Source of the DNA: CAZKFG01 sp964551985
GTDB taxonomy: Bacteria; Bacillota; Negativicutes; Acidaminococcales; JAISLQ01
DNA: 36,040 bases
Assembly (NCBI GenBank): GCA_964551985.1
Contig: CAZKFG010000015.1
Coordinates: 1-36,040 of the forward strand
Direction of reading: 5' to 3'
In this document: in pieces, positions 16,953 through 23,903 of the stretch
Layout of the letters: each line of letters opens with the position of its first letter
Numbering within the stretch: the first letter of the stretch is position 1
Made by a program: the position numbers and the translations under genes
The notes under the pieces: generated by a model
Seen by the model: the letters and a program-made list of their open reading frames with translations, nothing else
What the model was told of the DNA's origin: nothing
Database searches by the model: none

Positions 16953-18010
16953 GCAAAACCTCCTTGAGCCAGTTTTCCTTTAACAAACTGTGCTCTTAAC
17001 TCTTCTTTTGTAATTTGTTTATCTAAATTTATCATCATTTTTAATATATGATTTTGCCTTGTATTAATCATTAAATCATACAAAACTTCTTTTTCCATTG
17101 ACAAAATGCCAAGATTTATACCAAGAAGTAGTCTACTGTATAAACTCATAGCCTCCGCATCTTGCAAACACAGTGCATAAGATAAAATACCAAGTCCTCG
17201 ATAAACCATATCTTTAATACCTAAACTGTCCTTACTCAACAGATGCACTCTAGCTAAACGCTCTTGTGTCGCCACCTGTTTGACAGTTTCAGTCATACTA
17301 TCAATGATTTCTTTTTCGCTATATCCCATAGCAAGTTGATTGGATACCTGAAAAATATCACCTAGAACATCACTACCTTCGCCATACATACCACGCACAA
17401 TAAAACCAACTTGCGCTAAAGCTTGTGTCATATTATCAAGTTGTTTATTCAAGGCAATTCCAAGCATATGTAGCATTGCTGTTGCTCTTAGTGCTGTTCC
17501 CATATTTGTCGGGCAAGCCGTAAGATAACCAAAGCTATCATCAAAAGCAAAATCTATTTTTTCTTCCAAAATATCATCTATTTTATCTGCAATCTCCATT
17601 GCTTTGCCCAAAGCAAGACCTGGTAACATAACCTGAATACGAAAGTGATCTTCTTCATTTACCATAATACTAATTAAATTATCACAGCTTACAATTACCG
17701 CTCTAGATGTTGACATTGATGCTTGCAAAGGACTTATCAAATGCTTTTCTACAAGTACCTGCCGCTCAATTTCTTTAAGCTTAGCTAAATCTATCCAAAC
17801 AAACTCTTGTTTAAATTCTTTTTGCAAATCTTCTACAATACTTTTTGCCAGTTCAATAATACGTGCTAAAGATTTTTCATCAGCTTGAGCTGGAAAAGCA
17901 ATATTTGCAACATTTCTGGCAAGTCTTATACGACAAGACAAAACAACATCACCATCATCACCGTTAGCCAGCCAAGCTGGAGAACTAGCTAAAATTTCAT
18001 TTACTGTCAT
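16946..18010 (-). CDS. mcsB: protein arginine kinase McsB
   Basis: Phosphorylates arginine residues on damaged proteins, marking them for ClpCP, and inactivates CtsR during stress. The 354-residue sequence is of the ATP:guanido phosphotransferase family: LSCRIRLARNVANIAFP (about 24-40) carries nucleotide-binding arginines, and the central TACPTNMGTALRA segment holds the conserved catalytic Cys. The start ATG overlaps the mcsA stop by 14 nt, with GGAGGT upstream, so the activator and kinase are made together. Confidence 0.97.
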   Translation of the reverse strand: MTVNEILASSPAWLANGDDGDVVLSCRIRLARNVANIAFPAQADEKSLARIIELAKSIVEDLQKEFKQEFVWIDLAKLKEIERQVLVEKHLISPLQASMSTSRAVIVSCDNLISIMVNEEDHFRIQVMLPGLALGKAMEIADKIDDILEEKIDFAFDDSFGYLTACPTNMGTALRATAMLHMLGIALNKQLDNMTQALAQVGFIVRGMYGEGSDVLGDIFQVSNQLAMGYSEKEIIDSMTETVKQVATQERLARVHLLSKDSLGIKDMVYRGLGILSYALCLQDAEAMSLYSRLLLGINLGILSMEKEVLYDLMINTRQNHILKMMINLDKQITKEELRAQFVKGKLAQGGFAC

Positions 18011-18536
18011 TTTCTACCTCCAAAGGCGCTACCTGTTGTTTTTCTATAGTTCTTATCTCATCTCTTATTTTTGCGGCTTCTTCATACTCTTCTTTTATAA
18101 CATGAGACTCTAATTTGGTTCTCAAATCTGCAAGTTTTCTCTTCAAACCCAAAGCACCACCAACTCGTTTAGGTATTTTACCTATATGCCGTTTATTTTT
18201 ATGTATACGTTTGATTGTATTTAGTGCAGACGCACCAAAAACTTTATAACATTCACTACAACCAAATCTACCTTTTTCTGCAAGCTTAGATAGGTTCATC
18301 TGACAAACAGGACACATAACATTTTCATTATTGCTGTTCGCACTGTTTTGCTCATTTAAACCAAAAAAGCCCTTTAACAAACTATCTATAGTAACAGAAG
18401 ATCCCGGCAAATTTTCAACAAATATCTGCTCATTTTTTGCACAATCACTACAAAACATTTGTTCTATCTTCTGATCGTTCATAATCTTAGTAATAAAAAC
18501 CGTAGCAATCTTCTTTTTACATTTTTGACATAACAT
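17997..18536 (-). CDS. mcsA: McsA, activator of the McsB kinase
   Basis: Zinc-binding partner of McsB. The 179 residues contain four CxxC pairs (CQKC at 3-6, CSDC, CPVC, CSEC), which bind metal, and a C-terminal UVR motif (VIKEEYEEAAKIRDEIRTIEK region, about 145-170) like the one in UvrB/UvrC and ClpC. The longest frame starts at 18551, but ATG at 18536 follows GGAGGTGCTTTAT and matches the family start MLCQKC. It lies 23 nt after ctsR. Confidence 0.96.
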   Translation of the reverse strand: MLCQKCKKKIATVFITKIMNDQKIEQMFCSDCAKNEQIFVENLPGSSVTIDSLLKGFFGLNEQNSANSNNENVMCPVCQMNLSKLAEKGRFGCSECYKVFGASALNTIKRIHKNKRHIGKIPKRVGGALGLKRKLADLRTKLESHVIKEEYEEAAKIRDEIRTIEKQQVAPLEVENDSK

Positions 18537-18559
18537 ATAAAGCACCTCCAAAATACAAA

Positions 18560-18973
18560 TTAACCCTGCTCCATAATTTGAAGCATATTTTGCAACATAT
18601 TAAACTGCTCTTTTTCATCTAAATAACTTGCACTAAACTGCAAAAAATGCTTAAGCAGTGCATATTCTCTATCACTTATTGCTTTAGTAGCAAACAAATA
18701 TTGCAAAAACTCATGAACATCAGGTTTACTATCAGCCTGCTCATAAGGCAAAACCTTAATAATTCTCACAAAACCGCCAGCACCACGACGTGATTTTACA
18801 ATAAAGCCACGTTCAGGAGTAAAACGAGTATTTAAAACATAACTTATCTGTGATGGAGCACAAGATAACTCTATTGCCAAGTCATTTCTCCTCATCAAAA
18901 TATATTCATCTTGGTTTTGTACAAATTTCCCCAATATACATCTTTCAATAAAATCAGCCAAATTATTACTCAT
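18560..18973 (-). CDS. ctsR: transcriptional repressor CtsR
   Basis: Dimeric winged-helix repressor of clp and related heat-shock genes, which senses heat and is removed through McsB and ClpCP. At 137 residues it is a little shorter than Bacillus CtsR. The N-terminal domain has the DNA-binding helix-turn-helix (IELSCAPSQISYVLNTRFT) and the wing glycine-rich loop SRRGAGGFVRI that inserts in the minor groove; the C-terminal half is helical. AGAGGTG stands before the ATG. It is first in the ctsR-mcsA-mcsB-clpC-radA operon, whose promoter carries repeats that look like its own operator. Confidence 0.96.
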   Translation of the reverse strand: MSNNLADFIERCILGKFVQNQDEYILMRRNDLAIELSCAPSQISYVLNTRFTPERGFIVKSRRGAGGFVRIIKVLPYEQADSKPDVHEFLQYLFATKAISDREYALLKHFLQFSASYLDEKEQFNMLQNMLQIMEQG

Positions 18974-19024
18974 TATGCACCTCTTGTTAAAACATTTCTC
19001 TATATAAAATATCTACTACTAATT

Positions 19025-19053
19025 ATTATATTTGACTTTTTGACTTTTTGCAA
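19025..19053 (-). promoter_or_regulatory. ctsR operon promoter with CtsR-like operator in the spacer
   Basis: Minus strand TTGCAA (19048-19053), a 17-nt spacer and a perfect TATAAT (19025-19030). The spacer holds two direct AGTCAAA heptads, which match the CtsR half-site (A/G)GTCAAA. Their centres are 8 nt apart; the published consensus has a 3-nt gap and a period of 10. Repressor bound here would block polymerase, which suits autoregulation. Confidence 0.7.
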
Positions 19054-19090
19054 GAAAAAAATAAAAGTGTCATCAAAAATTGACAACACT
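19054..19090 (-). terminator. terminator after scfB
   Basis: The minus strand has AGTGTTGTCA, an 8-nt loop and TGACACT, pairing with a small bulge, followed by TTTTATTTTTTT. It lies between the scfB stop at 19099 and the ctsR promoter, so it separates the SCIFF unit from the stress operon. The bulged stem makes it a medium-confidence call. Confidence 0.55.
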
Positions 19091-19098
19091 CATTTTAA

Positions 19099-20448
19099 TT
19101 ATACTTCTCCACCAGCAATAAGAGCTTGAATTGCTATTGCACACTCTAAACGTTTTTTCTGCAACTTACAGCCAATTTCATAAGGTTTGTAAATATCACC
19201 ATTCATCAAATCAGCATTAGCATGGCAGCCACCGCTACAATAAAACCTCGCCCAACACTCTTGGCAAATAGACTTATTTAAAACATTGGCTCTACGAAAG
19301 TTTTGACTTATGTCCAATCTTTCAATTCCTGTGCTAATATTGCCTAGTAAATACTCTTGTCTTCCAACAAACTGATGGCAAGGATAAATGTCACCTTCTG
19401 GCGTTATCGCAAAATATTCATGTCCAGCACCACAACCAGAGAGTCTCTTAGAAAGGCAAGGTCCGCCATCTAAAGCCATGTTAAAATGGAAAAAATTAAA
19501 ACCTTTGCCCTCTTTATATTTTTGTAAATAAAAATGAGATAGTCTCTCATATTCAGCAAAAATCTTTGGCAAATTAGACTCGTCAATCTTGTACCAATTA
19601 TCTTTTTCCACAACAGGTTCTATTGATAACTGATCACCAACCGAAAGCATATGCTCAACGTCTTCTTTAAAATCAAAATTTTCTTTAGTATATGTACCAC
19701 GAAGATAATAATTTTTGCCACCTCTTGAATTAATTAACTTTTTAAAATTTGTTACAACCTTGCCATAACTTCCTTGTCCACCAACTAAAGGACGCATTTT
19801 ATTTTGAACTTGTGGTCTACCATCTAAGCTTAAAACAAGCAAAATATTATGTTCATTTAAAAATTCAATTTTTTCATCATCTAAAAGAACGCCATTTGTT
19901 GTCAAAGTAAGCTTTATATTTTTATTGGCTTTTTTCTCTTGTTCTCTGGCATAATGTACAAGCTCTTTTACTACTGACCAATTTACAAGTGGCTCACCGC
20001 CAAAAAAATCAATATCAAGATTTTGTCTCATCTTGCTCTCACAGATAGCAAAATCAATCGCCTTTTTGCCAATCTCCAAAGACATAATTGACCTATCGCC
20101 TGTAAAATCACCAGTGGAAGCAAAACAATATTCACACCGAAGATTACAATCGTGTGCCACATGAAGACACAAAGACTTGACAATCGGCTCATCTGTAAAA
20201 ACATCTCTAGCCTCGACAGGATTTGAAAAAAGCATTCCTTCTTGTACAAGCTCTTTAAGTTCATCTAAGCATTGTTTTAACTGATGTTCATCATATTTAT
20301 CGCAAAAACTGTCATAAGTTAATTTATAATTTTGACCATCAAAAACATCTAATAAATCATAAACTAAATCATCGACAATATGAACAGCTCCACTGTTTAT
20401 ATCAACAACAAAAAATTTATCTGCAAAAGCAAATTTATGTATAAGCAA
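19099..20448 (-). CDS. scfB: radical SAM SCIFF peptide maturase
   Basis: Forms thioether cross-links from the cysteines of the SCIFF peptide (a ranthipeptide). The 449 residues show an N-terminal RiPP-recognition-like region starting FAFADKFFVVDINSGAVHIV, the radical-SAM cluster motif C101-x3-C105-x2-C108, the GGEP motif for SAM binding, and a C-terminal SPASM-type set of cysteines (CGAGHEYF...CHQF...CQECWARFYCSGGC) for extra iron-sulfur clusters. The start is a TTG at 20446-20448 behind AAGGAG; no upstream ATG is in frame. It directly follows the SCIFF gene, from which it is separated by a hairpin. Confidence 0.93.
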   Translation of the reverse strand: MLIHKFAFADKFFVVDINSGAVHIVDDLVYDLLDVFDGQNYKLTYDSFCDKYDEHQLKQCLDELKELVQEGMLFSNPVEARDVFTDEPIVKSLCLHVAHDCNLRCEYCFASTGDFTGDRSIMSLEIGKKAIDFAICESKMRQNLDIDFFGGEPLVNWSVVKELVHYAREQEKKANKNIKLTLTTNGVLLDDEKIEFLNEHNILLVLSLDGRPQVQNKMRPLVGGQGSYGKVVTNFKKLINSRGGKNYYLRGTYTKENFDFKEDVEHMLSVGDQLSIEPVVEKDNWYKIDESNLPKIFAEYERLSHFYLQKYKEGKGFNFFHFNMALDGGPCLSKRLSGCGAGHEYFAITPEGDIYPCHQFVGRQEYLLGNISTGIERLDISQNFRRANVLNKSICQECWARFYCSGGCHANADLMNGDIYKPYEIGCKLQKKRLECAIAIQALIAGGEV

Positions 20449-20472
20449 AAAAACTACTCCTTAACAAAAATT

Positions 20473-20498
20473 AAACTCCTTGTCAAAACAAGGAGTTT
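20473..20498 (-). terminator. hairpin between scfA and scfB (possible attenuator)
   Basis: A perfect 10-bp stem, AAACTCCTTG with CAAGGAGTTT, and a 6-nt loop, 4 nt beyond the scfA stop. On the minus strand it is followed by AATTTTTG, a short interrupted T-run, so it may stop only part of transcription or stabilise the upstream message. Both effects would give more precursor than maturase. The T-run is longer on the plus strand (scfA side). Confidence 0.55.
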
Positions 20499-20502
20499 TT
20501 GA

Positions 20503-20646
20503 CTATTTTTTTTCGCAAACTTGGTTTCCAACAGTGCAAGAAGTCTTGCAAGCAGATTGGCAAGAAGATGGGCATTCGCCGCAACCACGAGAAGAAACAT
20601 TCTTAGAAAGTTCACCTTTATTTACCGTTTTAATATGTTTTTCCAC
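20503..20646 (-). CDS. scfA: SCIFF ranthipeptide precursor (six cysteines in 47 residues)
   Basis: A 47-residue peptide beginning with GTG. The leader MEKHIKTVNKGEL is followed by a core with six cysteines at 22, 25, 29, 33, 37 and 44 (spacing C-x2-C-x3-C-x3-C-x3-C-x6-C), the SCIFF pattern. The Shine-Dalgarno GGAGGG (20653-20658) stands 6 nt before the GTG. The maturase scfB is next, 54 nt downstream, which makes the assignment secure. A promoter lies directly upstream. The biological role of SCIFF peptides is not settled; a signalling role has been suggested in Clostridia. Confidence 0.93.
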   Translation of the reverse strand: MEKHIKTVNKGELSKNVSSRGCGECPSSCQSACKTSCTVGNQVCEKK

Positions 20647-20677
20647 AATTATCCCTCCAATTTTCTCATCTTATACT

Positions 20678-20706
20678 ATTTTATATTCAACTTGCACACA
20701 AGTCAA
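20678..20706 (-). promoter_or_regulatory. sigma-A promoter of scfA
   Basis: Minus strand TTGACT (20701-20706), 17-nt spacer, TAAAAT (20678-20683). The -35 touches the last base of the whiA stop codon. The leader is about 25 nt and holds the scfA Shine-Dalgarno. Confidence 0.65.
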
Positions 20707-21639
20707 CTATTCTTTCATTCCTAAAGATTTTGCTATCTGTAAAATCTTTCTAAAGCGATGGTTCATTCCAGCTTTACCAATATCATCGCCAGATAATTCA
20801 GCAAGCTCTAAAAGTGATAAATCAGGATTGTCAAGTCTAAGTTGAGCTACTTTTTTTAAATTAGGCGGTAATTTTAAAAGCCCTAAATGTTCATCAATAT
20901 AACCTATGGCTTCTATCTGCTTTAATGCTGCTTGAACAGTCTTGCCAAGATTTGCCGTCTCACAGTTTACAACCCTATTTACATGGTTGCGCATATCCTT
21001 TATCACACGTACATTTTCAAATTCTAATAAAGCTCCGTGCGCTTTAATAATAGTTAAAAATCTGATGATACTATCTGCACCTTTTAGATAAACAATATAA
21101 TCGCCTTTTCTGTCAGTTAGCTTGCCAACAATAGAAAAACCCTTTAAAACCTTTAAAGTAAACACTGCTAGCTCTTGTGACTGAGATACAATCTCCAAAT
21201 GATAATCTCCTGATGGCTTACTTACAGAACCACCAGCTAAAAAAACGCCTCTTAAAAAAGCTTCTTTGCAACAAACAGTAGGTAAAAACTTTTTATCTAA
21301 AGCTAAATCCATTTTTTCACCAACAATACCAAGTTCTAGCATTACCGCTTGGACTTCTTTACTTGGTGAGAGTCTAACAAGATAGCGGTTGGTTTTTTTC
21401 AAGCGTTTAGAACGGGTTGCAGATACTTCTACAGGCACAGAAAAATTTTTCTTTATAAGTTGCAAAACACGTCTTGCTAGAGCTGCATTTTCTGTAGAAA
21501 AATCCATACCCATAAAAAAATTTTTAATAATTATTCGTCCACCCATCAACAAAAGCGCAAACAATTCTATTTTCAAGCAGCACTTATTTTCAATACTCAA
21601 ACGTGCTACTTCATTTTTCACATCACTGGAAAAAGACAT
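20707..21639 (-). CDS. whiA: WhiA DNA-binding protein
   Basis: Sporulation-regulator-family protein with a LAGLIDADG homing-endonuclease-like N-terminal fold and a C-terminal helix-turn-helix. In Streptomyces it controls sporulation; in Bacillus it affects division and chromosome segregation. The 310 residues start MSFSSDVKNEVARL, as usual; the C-terminal part has LKLPPNLKKVAQLRLDNPDLSL and SGDDIGKAGMNHRFRKI, the HTH signature. The ATG at 21639 is chosen over 21702: it follows AAGGAGATTAAT and is 1 nt after the glmR stop. It is third in the rapZ-glmR-whiA triad. Confidence 0.96.
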   Translation of the reverse strand: MSFSSDVKNEVARLSIENKCCLKIELFALLLMGGRIIIKNFFMGMDFSTENAALARRVLQLIKKNFSVPVEVSATRSKRLKKTNRYLVRLSPSKEVQAVMLELGIVGEKMDLALDKKFLPTVCCKEAFLRGVFLAGGSVSKPSGDYHLEIVSQSQELAVFTLKVLKGFSIVGKLTDRKGDYIVYLKGADSIIRFLTIIKAHGALLEFENVRVIKDMRNHVNRVVNCETANLGKTVQAALKQIEAIGYIDEHLGLLKLPPNLKKVAQLRLDNPDLSLLELAELSGDDIGKAGMNHRFRKILQIAKSLGMKE

Positions 21640-21640
21640 A

Positions 21641-22984
21641 TTAATCTCCTTCAAATGTCTTTTTGATTTTATGCAAATTCTCTTTAGCCAAAAAATAATC
21701 AAATACTTTAAATCTATGACCCGAAAGCTTCAAACTATAAATAATAGAAAAAATAGCATTAGCTAGTTGAACCGGTTCATGTCTTACAAGATTTTGTATG
21801 CTTATCAAATTCGCTTCAATAACTCTTGCGCCTAGAGCATCTATTTTTTCACTATCATTTTGCACAGGATAAGCTCTTTGAAGTGCATATTTTTCGAGCA
21901 TTTCTTCAGATACTTTTTGGTTATTAACGACAACAAAATCAAAAAACTCTTTGTCAACGTATTCATAAATAGCCTTTACATGGTCATAAGCTGTAAATCC
22001 GTCTGTCTCACCTGGTTGGGTCATGACATTACAGATATATATTTTTGCAGCTTTGCTATCTATTATGGCTTGTTTAATTTCTGGAACTAAAAAATTTGTT
22101 ATCACACTAGTATACAAACTGCCTGGTCCAACAACAATAATATCTGCCTGTAAAATAGACTGCACAGCACTATTTGTCGCCTTAGGCATATCAGGAAAAA
22201 GCATTAGTTCTTTGATTTTTTTACCTTCTGATGTTATATTGCTCTCACCTTTTACAAAAGTATCATCTTGCATCTTGGCAATCAAAGTCACAGACTCTAA
22301 CGTTGCTGGTATGACATTACCGCAAACTTTAAGTATTTCATTTGTAGAGCTAAGACCTTTTTCCATATCTCCTGCAATATCTGCCATCGCAGCTATAAAT
22401 AAATTGCCAAAGCTATGCCCAGATAACGAGGTGCCTTCTTTAAATCTATATTGCATGAGTTTTGCCATAGTAGGCTCAGTATCCGCTAATGCTGTTATAC
22501 AGTTTCGCAGGTCACCTGGCGGAATAATACCAAACTCTTTCCTTAATTTGCCTGATGACCCTCCATCATCCGTCACTGCGACAACCGCCGTGCAGTTGCT
22601 GGTTATCTGCTTAATACCTCTTAATAAAGTAGCTAACCCCGTACCACCTCCAATAACTGTTATTGCTGGACCTTTGTGCAAAAGTTGTTTTGAAAAAAAT
22701 ATATCAAAAAACTTCTCATCACCTTGCAAAAAATATCTAAACAGAGATTTGTTAAGACCTCTTAAGCAAAAAGCAAAACAAATCAAACCACTGAAAATAC
22801 ATGCAATTGCCAGCATTTTTATCTTAAATGCTTCTAAGCTCTGGTGGATATTTGTTAAAAATGAAAAAAAATTCTCTTTAAAAAATATCATTCCTCCAAG
22901 CACTAGTAAAAAAATACTTAGAGCAAATAACAAAATCCATCTTTTAATATTTATTCCTGGATATAATAGTTTAAACCAATACAT
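21641..22984 (-). CDS. glmR: GlmR/YvcK-family protein with membrane anchor
   Basis: In Bacillus, GlmR (YvcK) binds UDP-GlcNAc and stimulates GlmS, tuning carbon flow to the cell wall. The 447-residue protein has two N-terminal hydrophobic helices (about 17-35 and 56-74) that the roughly 317-residue Bacillus form lacks, then the CofD-like Rossmann domain: ITVIGGGTGLATLLRG (about 109-124), VAVTDDGGSSGKLR, PPGDLRNC and VVGPGSLYTS. It lies 23 nt after rapZ and 1 nt before whiA. Confidence 0.95.
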   Translation of the reverse strand: MYWFKLLYPGINIKRWILLFALSIFLLVLGGMIFFKENFFSFLTNIHQSLEAFKIKMLAIACIFSGLICFAFCLRGLNKSLFRYFLQGDEKFFDIFFSKQLLHKGPAITVIGGGTGLATLLRGIKQITSNCTAVVAVTDDGGSSGKLRKEFGIIPPGDLRNCITALADTEPTMAKLMQYRFKEGTSLSGHSFGNLFIAAMADIAGDMEKGLSSTNEILKVCGNVIPATLESVTLIAKMQDDTFVKGESNITSEGKKIKELMLFPDMPKATNSAVQSILQADIIVVGPGSLYTSVITNFLVPEIKQAIIDSKAAKIYICNVMTQPGETDGFTAYDHVKAIYEYVDKEFFDFVVVNNQKVSEEMLEKYALQRAYPVQNDSEKIDALGARVIEANLISIQNLVRHEPVQLANAIFSIIYSLKLSGHRFKVFDYFLAKENLHKIKKTFEGD

Positions 22985-23007
22985 ACAATACCTGCACTAC
23001 ATTATAT

Positions 23008-23880
23008 TTAAGTTTTATTTTTAACAATATCTCTATGTTCCTGCTCTACTTTGTAGCCTTTAAAACGCAATCGTTCGGTCAATTTGTTAGAAATAAAAAC
23101 AGAGCGATGCATTCCACCTGTACAACCGATACCAACAATAAGCTGCGCTTTTTTCTCTTTAATAAATTCAGGTAGTAAAAATAGTAACATATCTTCTAAC
23201 TTAATTAGAAATGGCTCTGTACGCACATCTGTCATAATATAATCGCCGACTTCTTTAACATTGCCACTTTTATATTTGAGTTCTTCAACATAAAAAGGAT
23301 TTATCAAAAATCTAGCATCAAAAATCATATCAGCATCAAGTGGGACTCCGTGTTTAAAACCAAAAGAAACAATGGTTACATTAAAATCCGGCTTAGATCT
23401 ATCTACAGATAACAACTCAGTAACCTTTTTTTGCAAGTCGATACTTTTTAAATCACTTGTATCAATAATGTTAGTAGCAAAAGTCTTTACATGCTCTAAA
23501 AGCTGTCTTTCCATTAAAATGCCATTAATTATTCTACTCTCTGGTGCTAAAGGATGTTTGCGCCTTGTCTCTTTATAGCGCTGAACAAGCTTTTCATCAC
23601 TACAATCTAAAAACATCAATTCAAATTTAAAATCTTTTTCTTTAAGCTCTTTTAAAACCAAAGCAAACTGCTCAAAAAAACTTCCACCTCTTATATCGAC
23701 AACCAAAGCAACATCTCGTGCCCTTGCATCTATTTGTTGGCATAATTCAGCAAATTTAGGAATTAAAGCAGGGGGCAAATTATCAATACAAAAAAAGTTC
23801 ATATCTTCTAAAACCCTAAGTACTAAGCTTTTACCAGCACCTGACATTCCAGTAATAATCAAAAATTTGGTTTTATTCAC
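23008..23880 (-). CDS. rapZ: RapZ/YvcJ nucleotide-binding protein
   Basis: P-loop NTPase of the RapZ family. In E. coli RapZ adapts GlmZ small RNA for RNase E to control GlmS; in Bacillus the orthologue YvcJ has GTPase activity. The 290 residues show Walker A GMSGAGKS (11-18), a DNLPP motif, and the C-terminal domain with FGFKHGVP and IGCTGGMHRSVFI, the phosphate-binding signature. It is 23 nt downstream of the giant helicase-like gene and leads into glmR and whiA. Confidence 0.96.
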   Translation of the reverse strand: MNKTKFLIITGMSGAGKSLVLRVLEDMNFFCIDNLPPALIPKFAELCQQIDARARDVALVVDIRGGSFFEQFALVLKELKEKDFKFELMFLDCSDEKLVQRYKETRRKHPLAPESRIINGILMERQLLEHVKTFATNIIDTSDLKSIDLQKKVTELLSVDRSKPDFNVTIVSFGFKHGVPLDADMIFDARFLINPFYVEELKYKSGNVKEVGDYIMTDVRTEPFLIKLEDMLLFLLPEFIKEKKAQLIVGIGCTGGMHRSVFISNKLTERLRFKGYKVEQEHRDIVKNKT

Positions 23881-23903
23881 CCCAAAATCCCCCTCTAATC
23901 GAC

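Noticed and set aside
20480..20845. 121-residue plus-strand frame over scfA and the end of whiA
   Set aside because: It lies opposite the secure SCIFF gene and whiA, and has no supporting motif.
22023..23024. 333-residue plus-strand frame antisense to glmR and the rapZ end
   Set aside because: It is the mirror of confident glmR coding sequence, has no recognisable motif or ribosome-binding site, and its composition is that of a reverse-frame shadow.
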